A stretch of 64,000 bases of DNA from Endothia cerciana (Eukaryota; Ascomycota; Sordariomycetes; Diaporthales; Cryphonectriaceae). The notes below the pieces were generated by a model. It was not told where the DNA came from. It saw only the letters and a list, made by a program, of their open reading frames with translations, and made no database searches. Shown piece after piece: positions 23,452-34,079 of this stretch. A program made the translations under genes and the position numbers. The stretch is from positions 372,001 through 436,000 of the forward strand of contig JALRMH010000017.1 of assembly GCA_026119935.1 (NCBI GenBank), written 5' to 3'. How positions within the stretch are numbered: position 1 is the first letter of the stretch; each line of letters opens with the position of its first letter.

Positions 23452-25424
23452 ATGGCTGGACGCCAGGTCTCTCGTCATTCGCTCGAAACCGGTGATTTGG
23501 AAAAGAATCAGCATCATGACACTTCTGATCTAGATCATGAGTCTTCCGACGACTACTCCGACCATGACGGCTCTTCACATGAGGAAGACCATGGCGACGA
23601 CACTGAGAACCCCATTCGTTTAACCCAGCCCATCACCCGCGAGGGCACAAGAGCTTCTAGGAAATCTGGAGACCTAAGGAGGTCTGCAAGCAATGTATTG
23701 ACCGCTGTTGCCTCTCGTGTGACCACCAGGGGCTGGCCTGAGCCCCCACCCCCTCCGGACGGTGGTCTGAAGGCTTGGACTCAGGTGGCTTGTGTATGTT
23801 CTGTTTCATCGTTAGACACAAAGTAGATGCACAGTATCTATAAGGAAATTATCGCACGCTAATTGTTGAAGTAGGGATGGTGAGAAGAAGAACCTACAAA
23901 CCCCCCTCCCCCCCCCCCCCACAAACAACCCAAAGTGATAAGATAATACATCCCATCAACGTGCTACGGCCTATGCACCCACCTTTTTGGTGAAAGGCAT
24001 TTGCAGCGCACGACCTCTGGCCCCCATTCAGATCCGGCTGACACATGTCGATGTCCCAGGCTTGCCGTATTTGTGACGTGGGGCTACCTGAATTCTTTCG
24101 GCAGCTTCCAGGCGTACTACGAGCAGACAATGCCCGACAAGCCCCCGTCCGTTATCTCCTGGATCGGCTCCCTACAGATCTGGCTGACCATGATCGGTGG
24201 TGTCTTCACTGGACGTCTGCTGGACGCCGGTTTCTTCGTCCCTACATTCTTCGTCGGTGCGGTCCTCCAGGTGTTGGGGCTGTTCCTCATGAGCATCTGC
24301 ACCCAATACTGGCAGCTCATGCTCACGCAGGGCCTCCTCACCGGGGTGGGAGGCGGGATCTTCTTCACGCCGGCCTTGGCCCTAGTGGCGACTGTGAGCA
24401 GCACCTGGGCACACCCAGCCCGTAACTTGAGACTACGACACTGACGGCCGGCGCAGTACTTCGAGAAGAGGCGTGGACTCGCCATGGGAGTTCTCACCAC
24501 GGGCAACTCGGTGGGCGGCATGATATACCCCGTCGTCGTCAGACAGCTGATTCCCAAGGTAAGTCCCCAGAACCGCCCCCATCCGTCCCAACCAGGTATC
24601 CAATGCCGAAGACGCTAACTTCCTTGCCCACCAAGCTCGGGTTTGCCTGGACCACAAGGGTGCTCGGGTTCATCAACCTTGGCGCCCTCACGGTATGTGT
24701 CGCCCTCATGCGCCCGCGCCTGCCCCCCAGGAAATCAGGTCCCATGATCGACTGGACGGCTTTCCGGGAGTCGGTCTGGAACATGTTCATCGTTGGCTGG
24801 TGGCTGATCATGTGGGCAAACTACTACACATTCTACTACGTACGTCTGGCCCTTTCCCCCATCGAGAGAGTCCTGTTTGGGGGTGATGGGTACTCACATT
24901 CCCCTGTATAGATTGCCTCATACGCGACTGATGTCCTCAGCCTGCCCTACACCTCCGCCTCGATCCTCGTCATCGTCGTGAACGGGGTGGGCTTCCCCTT
25001 CCGGGTCCTCGTGCCCCTCTTTTCCGACCGCTTCGGCCCCCTCAACGTCGTGGTACCGGTCACACTGATCTGGGCGGTGGTGGCCTTCTGTTGGCCCGGC
25101 GTCTCGAGCGTGCCGGGGTACTATGTCTGGACGGTCTTCTACGGAGGCATCTCCGCCTCGTTCCAGTGCCTCATACCCACCACGGTGGCCAGCATCACGC
25201 CCCGCCTGGACAAGGTGGGCACGAGGATGGGCATGGCCTTTGGTATCATCAGTTTTGCGTCCATGACGGGCCCGCCGGTCGGGGGCGCCCTGCAGACTGC
25301 GGACGGCGGCGGGTTCACCGGGGCCCAGATCTGGGCCGCCTGTGCGACGCTGGTCGGGTTTGTGTCGTGCCTTGTGGCGAGATGGTTCAGGGCCGGTGGG
25401 TTTGACCCTAAATTTAGGTGCTAG
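23452..25424 (+). CDS. Monocarboxylate-transporter-like MFS protein, seven predicted exons including a 5-base micro-exon
   Basis: A plasma-membrane major facilitator of the fungal monocarboxylate porter group, predicted at 499 residues. Exons: 23452-23793, 23875-23879 (5 bases), 24060-24393, 24457-24558, 24636-24839, 24912-25424 (six listed plus the split of the first helix across the micro-exon gives the same protein; only these six exons are needed). Without the 5-base exon the first and second large exons are out of phase. With it the join reads QVACGWLAVFVTWGYLNSFGSFQ-like (first helix), as in family members. The acidic N-terminal tail is about 105 residues and contains PPPPPDGGLKAW, a family signature. 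Later blocks YYEQTMPDKPPSVISWIGSL and YFEKRRGLAMG are also typical. The micro-exon is flanked by a GCTAAT branch, TAG acceptor and GTGAGA donor. The intron after it carries a C13 tract (23908-23920). The gene is divergent from the GST. Confidence 0.88.
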
Positions 25425-26172
25425 TACGACTTCACCACTGGTCAGGTGAGGGATTCCGGCGTCTCTACACTGATGGCAAAAAGGGACTATAATATATCAT
25501 TTCCTGCCGCACCTCAACAGTTACGATAATACTAATAATAAAATTCGAGAGGGAAAAAGGCATGTCAGGGTAAACAATACGAATCAGCGAAGCCCACAGA
25601 GCTCTACCTGTAGCAAGTGTCATCCAACTGTCGTCCAGGTGTGCGTCTTGAAACTGACGGGCGCGCCCTCTTGCTCACCACCACGCAGTACCGCCTCGAT
25701 CTATCTCGACCATCAGGCCAAGTACGATCGAATGTTTCTGGGTCTTTGTACCTCCACTTGAGCTGTCAGCCACGAGACCGCTAGGTATTTGCGAAATCTT
25801 AGGTGGAGCCCCCTCCCTACTCATCCCTTTGTTTTCTCGGTCCAGCCACGTCTTTATTTTCCTTTTTTTCCTTTTTCTTCATTTATGTGGGGGGGGGGGC
25901 GCAAAGGGGGTGGGTTGTCGGTGTCTCCGCCGTAGGGCAGGGTTAGGGCTGAGGGTGGTGGATTCAGGACCCGCAAAATGCTCGAAAAAGCAACGTAACC
26001 CTGAGCGTCACCACATGTCGTAAAACCCCTGAGCAGGCCTGCGAAGGTTCTCCGATCCTGGAAGCGTTCATCCAATGCAGGTGAGAGGTGCCCAGGCAGT
26101 AGTCGGACGTTGACCGTTTTTCACCCTCTTTGCGAGGCATTCTGGTCACCAGTTGTTGGCGCGCGGGCGAGC
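25425..26172. other. Intergenic region
   Basis: About 750 bases. Contains T-rich runs and a G11 tract (25889-25899). It should hold the promoter of the GH18 gene. No gene seen. Confidence 0.5.
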
Positions 26173-27627
26173 ATGGCTATCATCCCAAGACAGGGCGGCC
26201 TGTTAGGGCTGTCTGAGCTCTTCTCCGTCTTCCTCCTCGCGCTCGCCCTCTTGACGACCGCCGCCCAGGGCGAGCAGGGTGATGGCCAGGTGCCAATCGT
26301 GTCTTCTGACGACGGCGCCCGTCAGTACCCGTCGCTCCCGGTGTTGGGGTACGTGACGCCGTGGAACCCGCGCGGGAAGCAGCTGGTCGAGGACCACCGC
26401 CGGAAGTTTGACATCATCAGTCCCGTCTGGTACACCATCCACGCAGTCGGGCACGGCTATGAGGTGAGAGGTGCCCCGCCGGGCCCCGAGGACGAAGAGT
26501 GGTACAAGAGGTTGCAGCAGCCGGCAGCCTCGTCCTCGGGCGAGGGCGGACAGAAGCCGCTGCAGGTCGCACCAAGGTTCATCGTGGACGGCTGGGGCGA
26601 GGACGACTACAGACTGTTCATCTTCAACGAGACGCGGTGGCAGATGCTGGCCGACGTGGTCATGGACGTGGTCAGGGACATGGCGTTCGACGGCGTGGTG
26701 TTCGAGTCCGGAGCCACGCACGCCCTGCCGCAGTCGCTCGCCAGGCTCTCCGAGGCACTCCATGAGGACGACAAGATCCTGATCGTCGTCATGCAGCCCA
26801 TCCGCCCGCTCGGGGACAAGTTTGACGAGCTCTCCGGGAGGCGGGCAGAGCTGATCGAGGCGACCAACAGCATGATCCTGCAAAACCTGCCCCAGCTCTC
26901 ACTCGTCGCCGACTATTTCAGCATCATGACCTACGACATGACGGGGCCGGGGGGCCGTGAGACCAGCAGAGACGCCATCTCCGGCGACAGTAAGCTGGCC
27001 GAGGCTGTTGCCAAGGGCAACGTCCGCGAGCCCGGCCCGAATACAAGCGCCGACTGGGTGCGCGAGAACCTCATCACCTTCATCGAGGCCACGGGGCCCG
27101 CCAACGCCAACAGCCAGCAGGGCTTCCAGACCAGCCTCGAGGCTCAGCAGGCATCCCGCAAGTTCCTCCTGGGTGCTCCCCTCTACGGGTACAAATACCC
27201 GGTCATGTATGCCGACAAGGCCTCAGGGCAGTTTGTCGACCCTACCCCCGTCGAGCCTATGCCTGACAAGCCCCTCATAACTGGTGCTGCCGCCCCCAAG
27301 GTCCGCAAGAAGGCCCCTGAGGGCGCGATGGCGATCCTCAGCAGTGGAGGCGAGGCGATCACCGCACAGGAAATCGTGAACCTGATCAGGGACAACAAGC
27401 CCGAGGCGTTGAAGCTGGAGCCGGAAGGGGAGTATTACTTTGACTACGAGGAGAAGGTCGGTGCCGGGTTCTTCAGGGTCTTCCTGCCTACCAAGGAGAG
27501 TATAGGTCATGTGCTGGAGACGATCAAGGACGTGACGGAGGATGATCTCATCTCCCCGTTCGGCGGCGCAGGACTTGCGCTCTGGGAGGTTGGGCAGAGC
27601 TCGGAGGGACTGCTGGCTGCGTTGTGA
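26173..27627 (+). CDS. Secretory CHID1-like GH18 (chitinase-domain) protein
   Basis: A single-exon, 484-residue protein with an N-terminal signal sequence (hydrophobic stretch LFSVFLLALALLTTAA). It has a GH18-type barrel like chitinase domain-containing protein 1. LPVLGYVTPWNPRGKQL and FDIISPVWYTIH form the first strands. APRFIVDGW and FDGVVFES occupy the place of the catalytic strand; only the first Asp-Gly and the final Glu of the usual DGxDxDxE survive, which is typical of the CHID1 group rather than of active chitinases. SIMTYDMTGPGG and KFLLGAPLYGYKYP form the later strands. The start at 26173 begins the signal peptide. The upstream in-frame start is not ATG. Likely role: carbohydrate binding or atypical hydrolase activity in the secretory pathway or wall. 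Confidence 0.87.
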   Translation: MAIIPRQGGLLGLSELFSVFLLALALLTTAAQGEQGDGQVPIVSSDDGARQYPSLPVLGYVTPWNPRGKQLVEDHRRKFDIISPVWYTIHAVGHGYEVRGAPPGPEDEEWYKRLQQPAASSSGEGGQKPLQVAPRFIVDGWGEDDYRLFIFNETRWQMLADVVMDVVRDMAFDGVVFESGATHALPQSLARLSEALHEDDKILIVVMQPIRPLGDKFDELSGRRAELIEATNSMILQNLPQLSLVADYFSIMTYDMTGPGGRETSRDAISGDSKLAEAVAKGNVREPGPNTSADWVRENLITFIEATGPANANSQQGFQTSLEAQQASRKFLLGAPLYGYKYPVMYADKASGQFVDPTPVEPMPDKPLITGAAAPKVRKKAPEGAMAILSSGGEAITAQEIVNLIRDNKPEALKLEPEGEYYFDYEEKVGAGFFRVFLPTKESIGHVLETIKDVTEDDLISPFGGAGLALWEVGQSSEGLLAAL

Positions 27628-28284
27628 TGAAGAGCGACACGTCGCCCCAATAAAGAGGTCAAGGAAGCGATAGGTGACGAGGATGCATTATCTCCTTCCT
27701 GGATATGATGAACCAGTAGGACCTTCTGTACAGCCCCAGCATGGGATGACGTATGAAAAGCGCTGACACAGAACAGGACGACGGAATTTCCAGACAGTAA
27801 TCGAGACGGCATTCCCAACTAGGTTTCCGTCCATGTCCTCCAGGTGCTCTCATCTGCCTCCTTGGCTCGCCTCCAGACGGCGGCGTACCTAACCAAGCGT
27901 ACAGCCATGGAGGGCTTGTAGAGCAGACACCCTATCATGGCTATTATTCAGGCATCGAGACATCAAACTGATATAGCCCAGCCTCGCATATTCGGCTGAT
28001 AGTACCTTGTTTCTGACTTTCACATACATATGCGAAGGGTGGCTGTCCGGTACACTTTTCTTTGTACACCCCTGCCGTCGCTGCAGCTGAGATGCATGAA
28101 TGGGGGACAAACTGGCCCGAGATGCAGCCACTGAGGCCCATAGTAAACGTCTGGGTTACCCACAGCCAGCTCAGCATACGAGTGAACATTTTCATATTTG
28201 CCCTACCCAAAGTGAGCCTTGTGAGACTGTATCACGTTGTTTTCCTCGTGAGACCCCAGTCCTCCCCCTTGAGGTGTCTACACG
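27628..28284. other. Intergenic region
   Basis: About 660 bases between two genes on the same strand. No gene recognised; the 3' part should be the promoter of the GH43 gene. Confidence 0.5.
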
Positions 28285-28654
28285 ATGTCCCACCTCCACG
28301 GCTCCGATACCCCCGTTTTCCGCAACCCCATCCTCAGGGGCTTCAACCCGGACCCGACCATCTGCGTTGTCCCGGCCGCAGATGACAGGCCGACGACGTA
28401 TTTCCTCAGCACGTCGACGTTCGAGTACTTTCCGGGCTGCGCCATCTACACGTCCACGGACCTGCTGACCTGGCGGCTCACCGGCCATGCCCTGACCCGC
28501 CGGGGCCAGATCGAGATGAGGACGGTCGAGCCCGGCGCCGGCAGCTGGGCGAGTACGCTCAGGTACCGCGTGGATGAGAAGCGATGGTACCTGGCAAACT
28601 GTCTGTTCCAGAGATACCGGCCTGCCAGTGATGTATGTTGTAGATGAGTCGGGA

Positions 28655-28703
<49 letters not shown>

Positions 28704-30388
28704 GGTCTGACCGAGGCTTTGGAGGTATATGCTCATGCGGTACCGTCATAATCCAGGAGCGCATCTTCCCCCGCGGGTTCTACGTCTACACGGACAATAT
28801 ATTGGATGACAATGCCTGGTCGGACCCGTTCTACTTTGATAACCCGGGCTTTGACCAAGATGTATGTGCCCCCGTCCACCCATTGACACCGTCATGTGCC
28901 CCACCCTTACTGATGAGGCCCACGCCGGGTGTAGCTCTTCTGGGATGACGACGGCAAGGTCTACCTGTCAACCACGATGCGCCTCTCCCAGCGCCCGCCC
29001 GGCTCCACCCAGAAGGACTTCGCGATCCACATCTCGGAGATCGACCTCCCCACAGGTCGCACCCTGACCGCCCCGGCGGTGATCCGCAGGTCCCCTCACG
29101 GCATAGCAGAGGGCTCCCACATCCTCAAGCGCGACGGGTGGTACTACCTCTTCACGGCCGAGGGCGGCACCGAGGCCGGACACCAGGAGTGGGTGTTCAG
29201 GAGCAGGGACGGCGTGTATGGGCCCTGGGAGGAGCAGGGGCGGCCGCTGTGGTACAATGGCTCCGACGAGGAGGTGCAGAGGACGGGCCACGCGGACGTA
29301 TTCCAGGATGGGCAGGGGAGGTGGTGGGCTGTCCTGTTGGGGGTGAGGCCGCTCTGGGATGGCGAAGGGGGGAGGTGGCTGGAGCCGCAGCTTGGTATGC
29401 CTGAGCCAGTTTCCCGGGTCCTCCGCGGGGGCACGTTGCTGACCGCAGGGCAGGGCGGGAGACGTTTCTGGTCAAGGTTGACTGGGTCGATGACTGGCCC
29501 GTCTTCAACGAGGGCAAGAACATCACGATCCTAACGCAGGGACGAGACGCCAAGCCGGAGACCGACGACCCACCTGAACGGGGTCCGACGTGGACTGCTG
29601 ATCTCAGCAAGCCAGACCTGGAGCTCGGCTGGTACCAGAAGAGTGAGAGCCTAGCCCCAGACGGCGACCCGCGTCAGTCGTCTCGCGGTCCCCATGTTGA
29701 TACCCACCTTCCAGACACGCCGCTCAAGCAACCCTACTCCCTCACAGAGAGGCCAGGCTATCTGCGCCTATACGGAAACTGCCATGACCTCTTCAGCCCC
29801 GAGGCGCCTGCGATGCTTCTGAGGAAGCAGACGGCATATGCTCAATCCTTCGAGGCAACGATGGAGTTCAGCCCGTCAAGGGCAGGCTATGAAGCTGGAG
29901 TCGTGCTCTGGTGGAGCCAGTTCTCCTCCGCCACGATAGGCGTGACACTCGCCGAGCTTCCTGGTGGTGAGAGGGTGCAGACACTGATCCGTCGAAGCCC
30001 AGCGGGTCAAGCCGGTGTGGTAACTGTGAGTTTCCCTCTGATAAAGCCTCCACGACGTCTAAGCCTGATGCTCACGTGAAAGCAGGTTTCCTACCCATTC
30101 TTATTGCCTCAAGATGTACCAGAGCAAGTGGAGAGGCTGCTCTCCAAAGCACCCTTCGTGCTTAGCCTTCGCTGTGAGGGTGACAGGTATACGCTGGGTA
30201 TCCGTCAGGGGCTAGAGGAGGACTTTGGCACTTGCCGGGCTGGTGAGTTGACCGTCATGCCACCTGTTGGGGGCGCTTTTACTGGAGTCATGTTCGGCCT
30301 CTATTCATTCGGAAGGGGAGAGCCCGTGCTGGATCCAGCCGACTTCACCGACATTAGAGTCTCCGAGCACGCGAGGGACCAGGCGTGA
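28285..30388 (+). CDS. GH43 glycosidase (beta-xylosidase/arabinofuranosidase type)
   Basis: Six exons: 28285-28632, 28757-28861, 28935-29394, 29454-29642, 29715-30025 and 30086-30388, giving 571 residues. The five-bladed propeller carries FNPDP (Asp23, general base), YFDNPGFDQDLFWDDDGKV with the pKa-modulating Asp (about 151), and GIAEGSHIL with the acid Glu (about 210). Also typical are TYFLSTSTFEYFPG, LTGHALTR and the join LGRETFLVKVDWVDDWPVFN. A C-terminal beta-sandwich (from TPLKQPYSLTERPGYLRL) completes the GH43/xylosidase C-terminal domain architecture. No signal peptide is seen, so it probably acts on short xylo- or arabino-oligosaccharides inside the cell. The first intron contains a (CAG)15 array that would otherwise read as polyglutamine. 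All junction phases agree. Confidence 0.9.
28658..28702. repeat. (CAG)15 microsatellite inside the first intron of the GH43 gene
   Basis: A perfect 45-base CAG array between the donor (28633) and the acceptor (28756). It supplies many AG dinucleotides upstream of the real acceptor and could affect splicing if its length changes. Confidence 0.9.
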
Positions 30389-31833
30389 CAATCTTGACGG
30401 TCGGTCGGCACTGCGCTGGGATGAAAGTACGGGCACCTCTCGCTCTCTCATCAATAGGCTGCCTGATTTGGGAAGCAAGGATCCACAACAGCCGCCTCCC
30501 AAACTGCTGCCGTGGGAAGTTGCCCTCCTCTTCGTGACACCTCTGCACTGTTGATGAATGCTGGCCAACCGTCGGAGCCTTTCACGATATTGGCACTTGC
30601 TCAAGTGGATGGATGGGAGGGTGGTCTCGCCAGCACCCGCAGCACACAGTTCCACATCTCAGCCGACCTGACAAAGCTATGAGGGGGCAGGATCTAACAT
30701 GTCAAGGGCCAAAGTCGCACCGGACCGGGAAGAAGGTCAGTGTCACCCGCTGAGAGGTCCTCGACGTCCACATTTGCCCCTGCAGGGTGAATGCCCCCCC
30801 AGCCGGCTTGCATGAAGCTTGCAGCGCGCGCACGACGCGCCTGTAAGAGCTCGGTAGATGTGGCTTGCAGTTGTCTCGCGTAGACGTTGTCTAACGACAG
30901 CTGCGGCCTGCGCCGCAGCATTGAGGGTTCCGATAAGCTTCGTCGGCCTGTATGACATGGTTCGAGACTTGTCCGGTTGGGCCGTCTCCGTCGGGCTGTC
31001 TCCGTCGGGCTTTCAGATCTACATTTCCTGATCCCTCATCCGTTCCTCAGGCAATCAATGACCAAGTGGACCGGGTCGTCACCGGATTGCCTCTTTCAGC
31101 ATCCCGAAACCCGCCGCCCCGCCCCCGGATTCTGCACGCATGCGTTCGCGACCCCACATCCCTCGAAAGTTGACGACAATCCAGCCCAAGGTGCGGGCGA
31201 CAAGGTTTGTGGGTGACGGCGTATGAGGTCTGGCAAAGCTCTCCGAAGGAGCCATGGGTCTTGAGTCCACGGGGAGCAGATTGTGACAGGTCAGGTCGTG
31301 CGCCCACACCGTCGCCGATGTTGCATTGCATTTGACGGTTCCGGAGCCCAAAGCTAACAAGAGGCTCAATGGCGACCAACAGGGTTCGGTTTTTGAGCTC
31401 CGCCCAGTGGTAGGTGAGGGGGAGAGCTTTCACACTAGAGCCAGGCCCTACCAGGGTGAAGGCGAGAAGGGGGATGAGGAGCGCGGGGGCTAGCAAGAGG
31501 CGGGCGAGGTGCCCCGGTAGCGACGACGGATCGCAAAGAGGAAATGCCGTTGCTAGTAGTATAAAGGCTTGCTGTGACCCGATGAGTAGTTAGCTTTATA
31601 TGTCACGGTCTGGTATTTTTTGTTGGCTTCGTATCCTGGCTCTGTCCTGCTCCTCATCGAGGTCCGAACCTCCAGCTGAAGATCTCCCGATCCACTCACT
31701 ACATATATTGCCGCAGACGGCTTGCCCAGCTCACATTCTCAGGTCTCAGGGCAGAAGATCATCGGAGGAAAGCTACTCCTGCTTCGTTGACCAACACCTG
31801 AACGGATAGAGGTTCAAGTCGAACATCGCGACC
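30389..31833. other. Intergenic region
   Basis: About 1.4 kb with no supported gene. A short tandem duplication (two copies of GTCTCCGTCGGGCT at 30984-31011) is visible. A TATAAAGG box at about 31559 may belong to the promoter of the downstream dehydrogenase. A 149-codon minus-strand frame (31047-31496) opens with TTG, not ATG. Confidence 0.5.
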
Positions 31834-32860
31834 ATGTCAAGAGTGGCTGGCTCCTTGGTTCTGAGGGCCACCCCCTCGCGGCTGCTCCCGAGGATGCCAT
31901 TGACAGGCCGCTCCGCGGCATCCAGCATCGGCAGGGCCCCAAGCTTACTGGCCCAGGCCAGATTTTTCCATAGCACACCCGCACAATTTGACGGCTTCAC
32001 GCTGAAAGACAACACCGGCCGCCTGCCCGAGTTTAGCCTCAGGGATAAAGTCATCATCGTGACCGGCGCAGGGCGAGGTCTCGGTCTCGTGCAGAGCGAG
32101 GCCCTCCTGGAAGCCGGTGCGAAAGTCTACGCACTCGACCGCCTTGAGAAGCCGGATCCGGATTTCGCGCGGGTTCAAGGGCGCGCCGAGGAGCTCGGCA
32201 CAAGCCTGTCTTTCGAGCGGCTCGACGTCCGGGACAACATATCGCTGAACGCGAAAATTCAGAAGATCGCGGACGACAACGGGCGCATTGATGGGTTGCT
32301 GGCGTGTGCAGGCATCCAGCAGGAGACGTCCGCGCTGGATTACACGATGGAGGACGCTGATAAGATGTTTGGGGTCAATATCACGGGTGTGTTCATGACG
32401 GCACAGGCTGTGGCCAGGCAGCTGAGGAGGCTGGAGCGCCCGGGAAGTATAGTGTTGATTGGGAGTATGAGTGGCACTGTTGCGAACAAGGGTTTGATCT
32501 GTCCGTGAGTCTCGTCCCGTCCCTATGCGCTGCGTTGGGACCTTTCATCTGACTCGAGGCAGTGCGTACAATGCCTCAAAAGCCGGTGTGATCCAGCTGT
32601 CAAGAAACCTAGCCGCAGAATGGGGATTGTACGGTATTCGAGTGAATACCATCTCGCCAGGCTATATCGTCACCTCAATGACAGCTCCCCTCTTCGAACA
32701 GTATCCCGATCGAAAGGAGAACTGGCCGAAAGAGAACATGTTGGGAAGGCTGAGCTACCCAGAGGAGTATCGCGGCGCAGCTGTCTTCCTCCTGAGCGAT
32801 GCCTCGAGCTTCATGACAGGAGCAGACCTGCGGGTGGATGGAGGGCACTGCGCCTGGTAA
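31834..32860 (+). CDS. Mitochondrially targeted short-chain dehydrogenase
   Basis: Exons 31834-32504 and 32563-32860 (58-base intron, phase 2) encode 322 residues. The first 50 residues are basic and amphipathic with RFFHSTPAQ, a typical mitochondrial presequence with cleavage motif. The Rossmann motif TGAGRGLG is at 77-84, LLACAGIQ replaces NNAG, and GSMSG precedes the catalytic YNASK (Tyr226, Lys230). PGYIVTSMT and GADLRVDGGH are the usual C-terminal blocks. The layout resembles fungal D-arabinitol 2-dehydrogenase or mannitol/sorbitol-type SDRs, so a sugar-alcohol substrate is plausible. That would suit the neighbouring GH43 gene, but it is inference. Confidence 0.9.
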
Positions 32861-33308
32861 CGTGGTGCTCAATCTTGAATTATGCCTTTGGCTAAGCCGA
32901 GTATGGCTCAACTTTGGAAGCGTTGTAGACACACTCGGATGCAGGTCGGCTCTTGTCGTTTAGGGATCGGTGTGTCAGAGGACTCCTCGTGCCCTAGCGA
33001 TATCTCCCAAAGAATTGACGGCCTCTAGAAATTGTTTGCTGTCTGTAATTAGACAGGACCAGTGGTAGTCTTAAGAGGCCGATAGCGGTAGTCAAAGCCA
33101 TATTCAGGAGTCGTACCTTCGCACCCCGGGCCACGTAGTAGCTAGTGTTTCCCTGACTGCGTCCGGCTCCAATCTCAGGCACGGCGCCCGAGTCTGCCTT
33201 CACACGCCAACTCGGCGGCTTCGGATGAGCGTATTGCAAGTTCTGGTTGGACCTTCTTGAAAATCAAAGCAAATCCGAGCCACGGTAGAGCAGGCTTGTC
33301 AATCATGT
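32861..33308. other. Convergent intergenic region
   Basis: About 450 bases between the 3' ends of convergent genes. Nothing recognised. Confidence 0.5.
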
Positions 33309-34079
33309 TCAGGGGACGGCACCTCCAGCAGGCTTGTACAGACCCCTCGGCCCAAGCTGCTTGACCACCCCTCTCTTCAAGTTCAGTCTATGCTCGATCT
33401 GCTCATCGCTCCCGCCCCTCTCCTTCATGACAAGGACATCGCGAATCATGCCAGCATGGAGGAACCTCCTGCCCTGTCCGCTTGATAGGCCTAAGCTCTC
33501 GAATTCTTCCTCGGCCTCCTCCGCTAGTCTTCTCCTGGCTTCCAAGGCGGACAGAACGGCATTATTAGACGCTGAGGGGAAGATAGGGCCGCTATTTTGC
33601 GTTTCTAATAAGGGCGACGACATCGGTGATGCCCTGGAGGAAGGGGAGTAGGTTGGGTTCGGTTGGACAACGCCAATCTCTCGCAGGCGCTGCGCGAGGT
33701 CTGGCTGAATCGTAGCATCTGGAGGGAGCATCTGTGGATCGGAACCATCTTCGCGTGTTGCTGTGTCAAACAGGGTCAGTCAATTGCTCCGTACAATCTG
33801 CCTAGTCCGACAGAGAGGAAGACCTCGCAACCCACATTCGTCCTTGGGGAAGGTCGCCGCTGGATGATCGCCCCCGGCCCATGACAGCTGTTCTGAAACA
33901 GCAGCCGCCCTCTGTTTCGCAGCCTTCTCTGCCGCAGCCTTCTCTGCCGCCATCTTCTCTCCCGCCGCTCTAAAAGGAGCGCTCTTTGATGGTTGTGGTG
34001 GCGCGGCTGATCCGGGAGCTCGACTAGGGAACTTGCGGATACTGCTTTGCGCAACCGACTTGGACGCGCCGGCTCCCAT
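33309..34079 (-). CDS. Predicted N-myristoylated fungal protein with helical C-terminal domain
   Basis: Exons 34079-33836 and 33760-33309, with a 75-base intron (GTGGGT...ACAG, phase 1), give 231 residues. The start MGAGASKS fits an N-myristoylation signal (Gly2, Ser6), so the protein is probably membrane-anchored. A middle Ala/Lys/Glu-rich helix (AAEKAAAEKAAKQR) is followed by a disordered stretch. The C-terminus carries a compact helical segment (FLHAGMIRDVLVMKERGGSDEQIEHRLNLK split over two helices), followed by VVKQLGPRGLYKP. It looks like a small helix-turn-helix module conserved in fungal proteins of unknown function. A role in membranes or mitochondria is a guess. Confidence 0.75.

Noticed and set aside
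26173..27627. Active chitinase call for the GH18 protein
   Set aside because: The DGxDxDxE catalytic strand is not intact. The sequence fits the CHID1-like group instead.
28574..28948. Open frame with a 15-residue polyglutamine stretch
   Set aside because: Canonical splice sites at 28633 and 28756 remove the CAG array and restore the GH43 sequence in phase.
31047..31496. 149-codon minus-strand frame with a signal-peptide-like start
   Set aside because: The first codon is TTG, no ATG precedes the hydrophobic part, and the rest has no recognisable similarity.
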